Shown here: positions 11,908 to 22,644 of the stretch, in pieces
How the letters are laid out: each line of letters opens with the position of its first letter
Numbering within the stretch: the stretch's first letter is position 1
Assembly: GCF_049243985.1 (NCBI RefSeq)
Contig: NC_135379.1
Span: forward strand, 12,379,501 to 12,443,500
Source: Paroedura picta
Lineage: Eukaryota; Chordata; Lepidosauria; Squamata; Gekkonidae
Length of the DNA: 64,000 bases
Direction of reading: 5' to 3'
Notes under the pieces: generated by a model
Told to the model about the DNA's origin: nothing
Database searches by the model: none
The model's input: the letters and a program-made list of their open reading frames with translations, nothing else
Position numbers and translations under genes: made by a program

Positions 11908-12030
11908 TTTAGTGGTAGTGCACATGTGTGGCCAGGTCTCAGGTTCAATTCCTGCTGTGCCTGTTGAAGTCTCCGGGTATTAGGGCCAGTATTTTGGAAA
12001 CAAGATCTTGAACAGTACCAGATGACATTA
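11908..12030 (+). mobile_element. Fragment of tRNA-headed SINE
   Basis: TTAGTGGTAGTGCACATGTG followed by the B-box-like CAGGTTCAATTCCTGC matches the head of the SINE at 13626. The tail is lost or unrecognisable. Confidence 0.5.
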
Positions 12031-12940
12031 GCCAGAACTCTGTATTTTCAAAGTGAAACTGAACTGAATACCATCAAACTTCCATTTGTGTCCTTCTGAA
12101 TGTAATTTCTGCTGTCAGGAGCCAAGTGGTACAAACTGTATTATCAACCCCAGTTCTTCTAATCTCTTTAATTGTGCAAGAAAAGAAAACCCTATTTATA
12201 CAATTTACACTACTGCGCTATTTAAAAATACACATATTTATACATATATAAACCTAGCCTCCCAAGTCACTAGCCTATACTGTCGGGGCTGGAGTGTTGG
12301 GCTGGGACTTGGGAAATTAAGTTACACTTCACTCATTGGGAGACCTTAGAACCTCTACCTTAACGTGGAAGGTATTTGTGAGATTATAATGATGTGTTTG
12401 TGGTGCATAGATGACCTAAGAATGTAGATATTTCCCAAGAGAGGAGGAGCCCAATTGTTATAGCTTACAGAAGCTTTCTGAAGGTGATTCTTACTTGTTG
12501 CTACAGACAACCCATCTAAACCAGGTGCCCTGCATGATATAATTGACATAGTCCCTTGCCCTGGTAGCGGTATTGTTGCCTTCACTAATAAAGACCACCA
12601 ATGAAGGGGGAGTTTGGATATGATGATGAGTAAAGAGTAATGGGTGTGGAGAATCCTAAGGACAATACAGGCACTGGTAAAGTAAGAGTAAGGTCCTTCA
12701 GGAATGGGATTAAAGAGGAAAATGGCTTCCAGAAGAAATGTGGGGAAGGATGTCTTCCAAGCAGGGCACACAGATGATAGAAGGTATTGTGATGATAAAG
12801 TTAAGACACAGAAAATGCCCTGAGGTTGATCAGTTTATGCAGAACAGAAGCATGGCGGTATAATGGAGAGAACAGGCTAGTGGCAGAGGGGTTATTTATT
12901 TATCGTATGGCATGTGTATAATATAGCCAGGAGATCCTAT
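12031..12940. other. Intergenic, nothing recognised
   Basis: The longest open frame here (minus strand, 12355-12771) shows no family motif or splice context and is treated as chance. Confidence 0.5.
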
Positions 12941-12944
12941 GATT

Positions 12945-13075
12945 GCAGCCAGGCAAGAGACGTTTGAATGTGGTATTCCTTGAAAGTCTCTTATCCAGAT
13001 ACTAGCCAGGGGTGACTGCTTAGCTTCTGAGAGCTGACAAGATCAAGTTTGCCAGACCTATCCAGGTCAGGTAGA
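12945..13075 (-). mobile_element. Old 5S-rRNA-derived SINE fragment
   Basis: On the minus strand the order is AGCTCTCAGAAGCTAAGCAG, then CTGGCTAGTATCTGGATAAG, AGAC and GGAATACCACATTC. This follows 5S rRNA from its box A region through GGATGGGAGACC. It is more diverged than the copy at 53038, so older. It is not a functional 5S gene. Confidence 0.6.
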
Positions 13076-13600
13076 ATTGTCAGAGAACTAGAAGCTTGAG
13101 GTTGATGAAAAGCATGCTAAGGTAAAGCTCTGTTTTGAACAAAAGATGTGTTTAACTAATCAAGTGGATATACTGGGGAAGAAAAGACCAAGAAAGGGAA
13201 ATTAAAGCAATCTAGATAAGTGGCAGCCAGGGCTGTGCTTGTGTTGCAGTTAAAATTATTCCAGCATATGTTTTCAGTGGCAAGGTTTACCCTTCAAACA
13301 GCCAGCATCCATCTTTAATTATGCAGCAGGGCTTGTGATTGTGATATAGAGCTGCCTTGAGTCACTCCTAAGTAAGCCATCTGCTACAAAACAAACAGTG
13401 ACTTGGACCTTATTTGACATAAGCAGAGCTGCATTCCTTTCTATCCTTTCTCCTCCTCCTGCAGCTCTTGGGAGTGGACCTCCAAGAATATCATGGGCAT
13501 CCAATGGATAAGGGTCTTATATATCATCTAAAGACATAATACATTCTAGTTCCTCCCAAAAATGCACGCACACATAGAAAATTGAGTGTTTCCTACAAAT
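13076..13600. other. Intergenic, nothing recognised
   Basis: No supported gene or repeat. Confidence 0.45.
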
Positions 13601-13625
13601 CATCTCGCTGGTACTTTCCAAAGAT

Positions 13626-13830
13626 GAATGCCACTGGGAGGGGCTGTGGCATCTGTTTAGTGTGCAAATAGTCCCCAGTTCAATTGCCAGCTCTCCAGTA
13701 AAAAGGCCCAGACAGTAGGTGATGACCTCTGCCTGTGACTCTGGAGAGCTGCTGCCAGTCTGAGTACACCATACTGTCTTTGATTGACTAAGGGTGTGAT
13801 CCAGTAAAAGGCAGATTCATGTGTTCTGGA
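13626..13830 (+). mobile_element. tRNA-derived SINE
   Basis: GGGAGGGGCTGTGGCATCTG (degenerate A box) is followed by CCCAGTTCAATTGCCAGC (B box), then GACAGTAGGTGATGACCTC, CTGGAGAGCTGCTGCCAGTC and a tail AGGCAGATTCATGTGTTC. This is a widespread reptile tRNA-SINE layout. The A box has lost several tRNA bases. Confidence 0.6.
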
Positions 13831-13965
13831 GTTAGATAATGGTGTTCATGGCCTGAATGCAAAAAAAAACCTTGTGTTTCCATATTGGTTAAAAGCCTGG
13901 ATGAAGCCACAGTGTAAAATTTTTCTGTGCTGACAATAAGCTAATTGCAGATTTACAGGGCAATA

Positions 13966-14269
13966 TCATAGGTCCTTGAGCTTGTGGCGCAGAGTGGTAA
14001 GGCAGCTGACATGCTGTCTGAAGCTCTAACAATGAGGCTGGGAGTTTGATCCCAGCAGCCGGCTCAAGGTTGACTCAGCCTTCCATCCTTCCGAGGTCGG
14101 TAAAATGAGTACCCAGCTTGCTGGGAGGTAAAACGGTAATGACTGGGGAAGAAAATGACAAACCAACCTGTATTGAGTGTGCCAAGAAAACGCTAGAGGG
14201 CGTCACCCAAGGGTCAGACATGGTGCTTGTACAGGGGATACCTTTACCATTACCTTTTTCATAGGTCCT
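13966..14269 (+). mobile_element. Sauria-type SINE, full length, with 11-bp TSD
   Basis: The body 13977-14258 runs from the tRNA-like head TGAGCTTGTGGCGCAGAGTG to the tail ACAGGGGATACCTTTACCAT. TCATAGGTCCT flanks it at 13966-13976 and 14259-14269. It is about 280 bp, the same length as the other three copies in the window. Confidence 0.88.
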
Positions 14270-14529
14270 ACAATCCTGTATTTGAAAAAGGCCAACCCCA
14301 AATACATTAGAGAACAGCAATTCTCTAGTCACTTTCACTCTATTCGTCTCCTTTTTATGAATATATTTTTCTGAATTGAAAATCTTTAGACTATTTGTGC
14401 CTGGAAACTGTACAGATACATGCTCCTATTGCTTGCCTGAGTATATCAGTTTAAAGAGAAGGCAGTAAAAGTGATACACAGTACTTAGGGAGTGTGACAG
14501 TTTTTTTATGTAGTGACATGACTTTTTCT

Positions 14530-14665
14530 AGATTCAAATGGGTAGCCGTGTTGGTCTGAAGTAGCACAACAAAATTTGAGCCCAAGAGCACCTTTAAGAC
14601 CAACAAAGATTTATTCAAGGCACGAGCTTTCGTGTGCCCGGCACATTTCCTAGGCTTCCTTTCTT
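14530..14665 (-). repeat. Family A dispersed repeat
   Basis: GGGTAGCCGTGTTGGTCTGA, then GAGCACCTTTAAGACCAACA, ATTTATTCAAGG and GAGCTTTCGTGTGCC, in the same order as at 30 and 49.8 kb. The reverse complement includes GAAAGC preceded by a GTGCC/GGCAC stem. Confidence 0.65.
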
Positions 14666-15434
14666 AATGGATTATTTACATTGGAGCAGGTAACCTTAGA
14701 CCCCAACTCTAGGTACCACAAAGAGGCAGCAACTACACCGTCTGCAAGGCTAGGGGTTGGTACATACTTTATATCCCACATTTAGGCCATCTATTAAGAC
14801 TGATTTGTTGCACAAGAGCCCTGACACAACTATAGAGAAACCGACTGTATTTATATAATGTGAGGCAGACAAGTTGAAAAATATAGCATTGGAGAATACT
14901 CCAGAACATTTTCTGTTTCGGAAAATTTTCTGCCCCACCTCATTGTATAGCTTATCCCATAACAGCATCTGCACATGTGTGCATGTGGTAGCAGCGCATC
15001 AGGACACACTGAGAATGGGAGATAATACGTTTGCCTCCTTTGTCTCTCTGTGAGAAAATACAGATCTTCTGTTCTTCATTCTGCCTTGATGTGCTGATTG
15101 TGTATGAACCTGTATTTATGTGCCTATATTAGCTGTAATGATCTCAAAGGGGTCCCAGCATATAGGAGAGAGTCATGTGCAATGTATCCCTAAATAATCC
15201 CCAGTGGATTTCACTTTGCACCTATCAACAATGAATGACATGTGTTGGTTTATCCCCTAAACATTTGGTTATGTGAACACATTCTATATCTCTTTAAAGT
15301 CTGCTTCTATTTAACCACCTTGAATAATTTTGTATTATGTTCAAGATGGCTCCAAGTTAAAAAGGGAAGTTACCCATCTGTCCACATTTAAAACGCCTCA
15401 GTTTGTTTGTTTTTAAAATTTAAATAACATAAAA

Positions 15435-15485
15435 ACTTTTATCCAAGATGTAAGCTTTCATGTGTACACGCTTCTTCTGGCACAA
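15435..15485 (-). repeat. Family A fragment
   Basis: CTTTTATCCAAGATGTAAGC followed by TTTCATGTGTACACGCTTC matches the central block of the family at 14600-14640 with several substitutions. Confidence 0.5.
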
Positions 15486-15599
15486 TGAAATGGGAATTAC
15501 AAGTCCACACATACAGGCAGAGGGTGAGCAATAAATCATTCCACAGCATAACTAAGGTATTTAACAGATTCAAGGGCCTTACAGGAATAACAAGCTAAA

Positions 15600-16010
15600 T
15601 TTATTTATTTATTTATATTTTTATTTATTTAAAATTCAGTTTGTATGCTGCCCTTCCCTGGGGGCTGAGGGCATATCTTATTCCCTATGTTTCATACCGG
15701 TGTGGGGGAGGGGGGTAAAGTGCTGAGCTTGATGTTAATTAAATGGCATGCAGTTTATTTCCAGTATCTATAGCTGATTGTCCGTAGGGAGGCTAGTTTT
15801 AGGTGGTGTCCTAATGGTCTTCTAACAGCCTCACCCGTAGGCCCAGCAGAATACCACCATCTTAAAGGCTCTGCAGAACTGTTTTAGTCCCAAATGAGCA
15901 TGACCTCATTTGGTAGGTCATTCCACCAAGCTAGCGTCAGGACTGAGAAGGTTGTTTGGGTACAACTCGAGGGGATGGGGGGAACATAATGAAGGAAACA
16001 AATATCTCAA
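15600..16010 (-). mobile_element. L2-like LINE 3' region, minus strand
   Basis: The left edge is an (ATTT)n tail. Next come the complements of GCCCTCAGCCCCCAGGGAAG and, further in, of GGAATGACCTACCAAATGAG and CTCAGTCCTGACGCTAGC. These are common in the non-coding 3' part of squamate L2 elements. No reading frame survives. Confidence 0.45.
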
Positions 16011-16829
16011 GACTGAAGACTAATGGACAGATGCACACCCAACTGTGGAGGGCTAGACATATGAACTGAGTCCTTGTCAGTATGCCTCATCCCCCACCCC
16101 CTAGAATGGAGGCATCCCCACAAGTGTCTGGCTGTACAGAGTTATGTCCCGTGTCCTCAGACCAGAGAATTAAATTCCAATCTCCCATTCTAAATTACAT
16201 TTCATTCTACTATTCATTATGTTACATTACAAAATAGAACAACATGAAGAGGACATATGAACCTCATGTGGAGGATTGTTAGGAATGCAGATATAAGGGC
16301 TGAATAGGGTTAGCATACATAGTGAAATAAGAAACCAGTATCCCTGTTGAGTCCTAGTATTCTAATCAGACTATAATCAGACAATATATAAAGGACATTG
16401 GTTGGGTAGTTTTTCACCCCAAAAGCCCTGTTCCATAAGCATAGACTTGTGAGCACAAATGGTAACTTGTACACTGCAGAGTTCCCAAAATACCAACTAA
16501 ATTTTTTATCCTTGAAGAAATATTCTAGAACAGTGACTAGTACTGTATTTAGCATGCACTCTTGGGCATGAACTTTCTAACCTCCCTTCTCCCACAGGTA
16601 ATTTTCAAAGGCAATTTAAATGATTCGGCCTGAAAACCACCAAGGATTGCATTTCCTGCTGTCCTTTAAGTGGCTCATCCAAGGGGCTGAGCTGCTACCT
16701 GAAAACCCAAATATGTGCTGGATCATGCTAACCTGTCTCAGTATTGGAAAGTTTCACTTTGAACCCAGGCAGCTTTCAGTGATAGTCCAGCTTCTCTGCC
16801 AAAGCTCTTATATTTAAAGGGAACAAAAC

Positions 16830-16930
16830 ATTTCATTAATTCATTCATTCCCTTTATACCCCCACCTTTCCCTGGAGGCTCAGGACAGCTTACAAAAGGT
16901 ATAAATGTACAAGAAATATTAAATTAGGCT
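16830..16930 (-). mobile_element. LINE tail fragment
   Basis: TCATTAATTCATTCATTCCC followed by CCTGGAGGCTCAGGACAGC is the complement of an L2/CR1-type 3' end with its A/T-rich tail. Confidence 0.4.
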
Positions 16931-16999
16931 TTAAAATTCTAAATGTTAATAATTAAAATTAATAACCAACCCAATTGATTCAAAGCCTATGGCACTTCC

Positions 17000-17900
17000 T
17001 CTTTATGAGGAACTTATAGAGTTTTCCTGAACTGACCGGGCGGGAATGGAGTCCTTAGAGGGCTTACCTAGGGGTTAACTTTCAAGTCTTGTACTATTAA
17101 TTCTGTCCTTCCATACAATTTGGATCCCCACCTATATATCCTTATTGTCTTTGTTACTCCAGTTGAAAGCCATACCATTCCTTACCATTAAAAATCCAAA
17201 GAACTTAAACTAGATTTGGAAAAAAGCAATACTCAAAACGTATCTGGGCAGAAGAAGCACAGATATATCATGGCCTACAATTGACCAGGCAGTGAATTTA
17301 CTTGCCTAATTTAATTCAATCAATTCTTCTGGTCAGGATCTCAAAAAGGGTATTTTGGTACTAGGAAAAATACAGAAGAGGGCAACCAAAATGATTAAGG
17401 CAGTGATACAGACTCACTAGCTTAAGATCCCCATGTGGCTCTTTGATATGCTACCTGTATCTCTTCTGCTGATGTGACACTTGCTCCATGTCCCAGGAAT
17501 GTAATGCCATTGCCTGGTAGGGCTTGTGATTGGCAGATGGTTCACACTTTGAAAGAGCTGTCACTGGAGGATAGGTAAACTGCCAGGTTGCTGAGGTGTG
17601 GGCATCATGCCAGAAATGGCAGTAAAGTTCCAGGTCCTCCCCAAAGCCTTTGCACTCTCATTCCAGAACCCAGGAAGTAACAAAGAGGAGAGCAGTGTGG
17701 CTATACAGAAGACAACCAGGACAAGCGCAAGGGTAGTCACAGTGAGCTGGTGGTGGTTTTACTCCCCTTTCTCCAGTCCACTTGCTCTCCTCTGGCATTC
17801 TCAGTTTCCTGTCTGCATTAATTTGCCTTGTGGTAAGGAGTAGGTGGAAAGATGCTAAGGTTCAGCAGTGGTTGGGAAAGACAACCATACATGCACAGAC
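17000..17900. other. Intergenic with possible CR1 trace
   Basis: AGAAGAGGGCAACCAAAATG near 17373 resembles the end of a CR1 reverse-transcriptase frame (conceptually ...RATKMIK...). It is too short to delimit. Nothing else was recognised. Confidence 0.3.
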
Positions 17901-17919
17901 TAGTGAAAAAAGATTATAG

Positions 17920-18015
17920 AACAAAGTTTGAGTCCAGTGGCAACTTTTAAGACCAACAGAGTTTTATGCAAGATACAAGGTACCTGTGTTCTGCTGCATC
18001 AGACCAACAGGGCGA
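17920..18015 (-). repeat. Family A fragment
   Basis: GAGTCCAGTGGCAACTTTTA, then AGACCAACAGAGTTTTATGC, matches the family's conserved block. The distal part is diverged. Confidence 0.5.
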
Positions 18016-18329
18016 CCCACATGAATCGATCTTAAAAGTTTATAGTTACATATATGAATATATGTATGTGTGTTTGGAGTGGTGCAGAGGGCATACAGTT
18101 GATATAATTGCAGATGTGGCTCTCAGAAAGCCGCAGAGTTCATTGCATTAATGGGCTGTACCACCTTTCCTACGCATTTAATATTCTAATATAATAAAAC
18201 AACTAAAGAAAGTAAACATTGTAACTGTCAGCAGTTTCACACAGTAGCCAACAGTATTCCCTTGAAGGCCTATGAGAATAATTTACTTTACCCTTGTTGT
18301 TGCCCCTCTAGCACTAGTAGTGAGAGGAT

Positions 18330-18904
18330 TACTGCCTCAGAACATGGAGATGTTATTATTATTGATGGTTCTATCCACCATTTGTTTGCCTAAGTCCCTT
18401 TTAAAACCAATTAAACTAGGGGCCGCATCCTGCATAGTGATGTTAATTACTCTTGGACAGAAGAAGTAAATTGTTTTTGTCCACCTGCATCTGTTGCCCA
18501 ACACTGTTTTCACTTGCCACACACTGAGCTGACGTTTCATCAAGTGATGCACCAGAGCCTCAAAATGTCTTTCATCATAAGTCATCTCCAGTTCAAATCC
18601 AATCACCATGGCATATACTTACATTTAGGCTTTAAGTATTAATCAATTAAATTAATCATTTTATATTTTGGCATCCAGCTTTGAGAGATGCTTTTGAAGA
18701 TCTTCATGAACTCCTTTGTTTTCACTACCCTGAATAACATTATCTTTGGTAAACGGGCCCAATTCACTGCCCATCTCAATCTCAGATTGTTGAACAAATT
18801 AGACAGCACGGATCCCAATACCAATTCCTGTGGAACGCCAGGGTTTACGTTCCCTCCATTATGAGCTGTGTCCACCTACTTGGCTTGTTAACCAGTCACT
18901 AATC
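18330..18904. repeat. Old dispersed repeat, possibly CR1-type
   Basis: The order CTAAGTCCCTTTTAAAACCA, TTAATTACTCTTGGACAG, then far downstream ATCCCAATACCAATTCCTGT and AACCAGTCACTAATCC, follows a long, degenerate amniote repeat I associate with CR1-type LINEs. The assignment is from memory only. The right edge is interrupted by a hAT element at 18913. Confidence 0.35.
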
Positions 18905-19056
18905 CATTAGAGTAGGGGTAGTCAACCTGTGGTCCTCCAGATGTCGATGGACTACAATTCCCATGAGCCCCTGCCAGCATTTGCCGGCAGGGGCTCATGG
19001 GAATTGTAGTCCATGAACATCTGGAGGACTACAGGTTGACCATCCCTGCATTAGAG
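18905..19056. mobile_element. Palindromic hAT MITE (CAGGGGTAGTCAA family) with 8-bp TSD
   Basis: The element 18913-19048 is almost wholly two inverted arms: GGTAGTCAACCTGTGGTCCTC at the left and its complement at the right, meeting near GCCAGCATTTGCCGGC. CATTAGAG is present at 18905-18912 and 19049-19056. It has no coding capacity. At least eight other whole or partial copies lie in this window. Confidence 0.9.
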
Positions 19057-19539
19057 GACCTGCCCTCTTTATCTCGTGACTCATAAGCCTTTGATAAGGA
19101 ATTATTTCCAAAGCTTTTTGGAAGGTGATGTATATAATGCCAAGGAAATCAACCAGTTCAGTTATATTCACATAAATATAAGTAAACAGTATTGCTTATT
19201 TCCATAGACACTGAAAAACACAACTTTAAATAAAATCTACAAATTAGGTTTTAATATAGAGGTCCTTTAGTTCTACAGGCAAGCTGTCTTTACAGCATGT
19301 CCTTGTGGTTCACAAGAGTTAAGCAGCTCTACCTGCATTTGAAGCTCTTAAGTTTCTTCACTTGGAAATAATGAATTTAGTTGACTTTTTTTTCAGTAGG
19401 AAAATAGGATCAGGATGGAAGACAGTTTCAGTGGCACGTAAGATATGCATAGTCTGTAGAATATAACTGATGGATCAAAATTTGAACTGCAGTTGCATAC
19501 TTACCTATGAAAAATCCAGTGTACATTTAGTTGGGTTGA

Positions 19540-19610
19540 GAGGAGTAGCTGTGTTAGTCCGGTATAACAAAGGAAATAAAAAGCTAGAGTCTAATATCAC
19601 TGTAAGAAGA
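19540..19610 (-). repeat. Possible family A head fragment
   Basis: GAGGAGTAGCTGTGTTAGTC followed by AAAAAGCTAGAGTCTAATAT resembles the head block GGTAGCCGTGTTGGTCTGA of family A. It is diverged. Confidence 0.35.
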
Positions 19611-19665
19611 TTATTCCATAGACCCCGTATATGAATGACTTCCTAGTCAAGACCCACTACATAGA

Positions 19666-19790
19666 ATCATAGAATAACAGGGTTGGAAAGGATCTCCTGA
19701 GTCATCTAGTCCAATTCCCCGCACAATGCAGGATACTCACAATCCTATTGCTCATCCCCTGTAACATGCATTTGACTAAACGGGATCTAC
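19666..19790 (-). mobile_element. CR1 LINE 3' end, minus strand
   Basis: CATAGAATCATAGAATAACA (complement of the octamer tail ATTCTATG) is followed by GGGTTGGAAAGGATC and CATCTAGTCCAATTCCC. This is the standard inverted CR1 terminus. It is 5'-truncated, as most CR1 copies are. Confidence 0.8.
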
Positions 19791-19799
19791 TCCACAATG

Positions 19800-20820
19800 C
19801 TTCATGTTGGGAATAAAATCTTGTCTCATTTTAAGGAGTCAGGAGACTCTTCATTTTTTCTTAATTAGGTACAAGTATCATTGAACTCAGCTCAGATTTA
19901 CTTTCAAGTAATCTTCAACCCAAATTAATTATCTGTATAGCCCACACACATTCCATAGGCTGATTTTTAAAGTTTGCCAAGCAATCCTAACACTGATTCT
20001 AGTATATCTTTACAGCTTTACAACTCCAGGGGGAAGGTTTGCAATTTAAAATGTTGATTGGAGTAACTGATCAGTACGTAGAGTTGGAACTTGCTAATGG
20101 ACCCTGTGGTCCACTTTCAGCAAGGCTTATGTCTTATAATTTCCCCCTTCTTAAATTTGTTTAATCTGTCAAGTGGCTTCATGTCCTAAGCTTCAAAGAT
20201 TCCCAGATGAATATATGGTTGTTCACTTGTACAGGGTAAGAAATTACATGGAAATGAGATGTGTGTGTTAGAATGTGTGTCACCTACTCTTATATGCATA
20301 TTCAATTTTGTGGTGTAAACCATAATAAACATACATTATATGGGGCTTATTCCTGCATAACTATGCTTTTAGGTCCATGTATGACACTGTCAAGGATGGG
20401 ACAGTTGTCTCAAACATGCAAAAGATTTGTGACTATGTATAAATGCAGCTACAAAATACTTTTCCTCCCATTAACACACATTTGACACTGCAGCTACATT
20501 AAGATAAAGAATATATACAAAACTTCTAGTCCATGCGGTTTAGTCCCCCTGCATCCTTTAGAGGGGAACTGATGGCAGGGTTTTTGTTTTGTTTTTTTTG
20601 CAAACAGCATACGTCAGGACTGTACAACTTCAGACTCCTGCAGGTGAATACTGCCTGCCTATTCCATCCCCATTTCTTGTGCTCACACACACAGACAGAA
20701 CCAGCACAGAGAATGTTGTGGAGGGGGGTTAGGCTCAATAATTTCTAGTTTCCATTGTAGAATTGTGTATAGACGAGCACTCCCTCAGGTAAGCCCCCAC
20801 TTTGAGGTTGAAATAGTACA
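19800..20820. other. AT-rich intergenic sequence
   Basis: No gene or repeat family could be supported. Confidence 0.45.
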
Positions 20821-20828
20821 ATCCAGGG

Positions 20829-20892
20829 ACCAGCTCACAATCCTAGGCGTGGGGATGTGAAACACTGCTGGAGCGCATCCGGTTAAAGGTTC
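20829..20892 (+). repeat. 64-bp direct repeat, copy 1
   Basis: AGCTCACAATCCTAGGCGTG, then GGGATGTGAAACACTGCTGG and AGCGCATCCGGTTAAAGGTT, recurs nearly unchanged at 21616-21676. It matches no family I recognise. Confidence 0.75.
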
Positions 20893-21013
20893 AGGAGTAT
20901 AAAGCTGGCCTATTCTAGTTCTTGTTTCATGCCAGTAGTACATGAGTGATTGAATCCACAGATCCTCACTGAAAGTCTTTAAGCAGCAGCTGGACAAATA
21001 CATATCTGGGATG

Positions 21014-21328
21014 CTTTAGGCCAGACTTTCTTGCCCACCCTGTAAGGGTTTCCTGAATGGGTGGGAGTTAATGTTTTATACATTTTTAGAGTTTGTTAAA
21101 CATTTCTTGAGTGATATGGCCAAATATGTTCACGTTGACCTGAACATGAAGGGTCTGGCTGAAGGGTCTGGATGGGGGGGAGGGGAAGTGCCCCAGGTGG
21201 GCATGTAGTACATGCCATGTACGCAGCTCTGCTTACCAACCATATTCTGCATGGTTGCACCACTTCTGGGGTTTCTTGAACCCTGAGGAATGGTTCAGGT
21301 AAAAAAGTTGAGAAAGGCTGCTTTAGGT
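21014..21328 (+). mobile_element. Non-autonomous hAT (CAGNCTTTCTCAACC family) with 8-bp TSD
   Basis: The element 21022-21320 starts CAGACTTTCTTGCCC and ends GTTGAGAAAGGCTG. CTTTAGGC at the left and CTTTAGGT at the right are the duplicated target, with one later change. The interior carries CCTGAATGGGTGGGAGTTAA, shared with copies at 51222, 56307 and 63555. Confidence 0.82.
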
Positions 21329-21361
21329 TGATCCTGCATTGAGCAGGGGGGTGGTCTAGAC

Positions 21362-21486
21362 CAGGGGTAGTCAACCTGTGGTCCTCCAGATGTCCATGGA
21401 CTACAATTCCGATGACCAAACCCTGGCAGGGGCTCATGGGAATTGTAGTCCCTGGAAATCTGGAGGACCACAGGTTGACTACCCTG
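21362..21486. mobile_element. Palindromic hAT MITE
   Basis: CAGGGGTAGTCAACCTGTGG at the left is mirrored by CCACAGGTTGACTACCCTG at the right, with the arms meeting near 21425. The 8-bp target duplication is not legible. Confidence 0.8.
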
Positions 21487-21615
21487 GCCCCCGTCCAACG
21501 CTAGGATTCTATGACCCTTGTAAACAGCCAGCCATGTGCATGCATCTGTGCCTCAGAAAAGTGTCAACAAGCCAAGGGACGTCAGGCGAGGGCCAGTAGA
21601 TAAAAGTAGAAGGAG

Positions 21616-21676
21616 GCTCACAATCCTAGCAGTGGGGATGTGAAACGCTGCTGGAGCGCATCCCGTTAAAGGTTTC
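21616..21676 (+). repeat. Direct repeat, copy 2
   Basis: Matches 20829-20892 except for a few substitutions. It lies just outside the CR1/hAT cluster, about 200 bp before the EPC1 CpG island begins. Confidence 0.75.
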
Positions 21677-22355
21677 TAAAAGAAATTTGTTACTGATTCC
21701 CACAGACTGAAATCCTAATTAGGAAAAGGGAGGGGGGGGAGGACAGTTGATGACAGGGCACTCGTCTGTGACCGTCTCCCCAGGCGAGAAGTGCTTTGCC
21801 TCCCGTTCCATGGAACGGGCCGGTGTCACAGAGCCCTGCCTTCCAGAGCAAGCCCAGGAGCCTCGCCGCCCTCTGAAGCCTCGAGAGGGACGGGGCAACG
21901 GGCCCCCACCTCACCTCGGGGGATGCCCCCCGGCCCCGCGGCGCCGCTTGCCCGGCGTGGAGAGGAGGAGGCGGGCGGCCCCCGTCAGCCGCTGAAGCCT
22001 CTCCTTTCTCCTTCCCGCCGGCGGCAGTGACGGAGCCCTCGCTCCCCGCTAAGCGCGAAGGGATTCCCGAGCGCCGCCAGCCCCGTCCGCCCCTCTGAAG
22101 GGACCTGCCGGGCCGGGCCGCCCCGGAGTGCGGGTCCCCTCACGAAAGCCCCCCCCCCCCCACACACACACGGGTGTCCCCTCGCTGCCGTGTGCCCGGG
22201 CGCCGTTTTCCCCCTCCCGTGCCCGCGCGGCGCGCCCCCTCCTCTTCCTCCCCCCCCCCGTCCTCGGCCGCGCCGTGCCCGCGCCTGTGCGCGATGCAGT
22301 GTGGGAATGGCTGTGGCGCTGGGGTTGGCTGAAAGAGGCGGCCAGTCGAGGTTTA

Positions 22356-22385
22356 ATGTCGGCCATGTTGGCCGTGGCGTCTTGA
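22356..22385 (+). promoter_or_regulatory. Short upstream ORF (9 codons)
   Basis: ATG at 22356 reads MSAMLAVAS then TGA. It also holds a second in-frame ATG at 22365. It acts on EPC1 only if transcription starts upstream of it, which is unknown. The sequence GGCCATGTTGG around the second ATG also resembles a YY1/initiator site. Confidence 0.35.
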
Positions 22386-22502
22386 GCGGAGCCGGAGCGG
22401 CGGAGGAGCGGAATCGGCGCCCCAGCCTAGCCGCGCCAGCCGGCGCCGCTGGGACCCGCCTCGGAGCGAGCCCCGCCCCGCCGCGGGAGCCCCGGTCCCT
22501 CC

Positions 22503-22643
22503 ATGAGAGCGCTCGGCGGGGTCCGGCTCTCAGCTCGGAGCGCTCCCGCGGCCTCCCCCCCCGCCGCCTCGCCCGGAGCCGCCGCCGCCGCCGCCGCAGC
22601 AGCCGCCCGAGCAGTTGCCGCCCGAGCAGCCGCCGACGACTAA
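22503..22643 (+). promoter_or_regulatory. Alanine-rich upstream ORF ending 1 nt before EPC1 ATG
   Basis: ATG at 22503 (context CCTCCATGA) opens 46 codons, starting MRALGGVRLSARSAP and then mostly alanine from GCC repeats, with TAA at 22641-22643. The EPC1 ATG begins at 22645, so stop and start are separated by one base. The frame is +1 relative to EPC1. It would lie in the 5' UTR of nearly any transcript from the CpG island. Terminating ribosomes could reinitiate at the adjacent ATG. Confidence 0.6.
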
Positions 22644-22644
22644 C

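Larger units (their letters stand above)
20955..21515 (+). mobile_element. CR1 LINE 3' end split by two hAT elements
   Basis: CR1 text TCTTTAAGCAGCAGCTGGAC and GGATGCTTTAGG stops at 21021 and resumes at 21321 with TTGATCCTGCATTGAGCAG. It is broken again at about 21362 and ends with GTCCAACGCTAGGATTCTATGA. The two interruptions are the hAT elements at 21022-21320 and 21362-21486, so CR1 is the oldest of the three. Confidence 0.75.

Noticed and set aside
12355-12771. 138-codon minus-strand open frame
   Set aside because: No domain, splice or promoter context, and the composition is like surrounding non-coding DNA.
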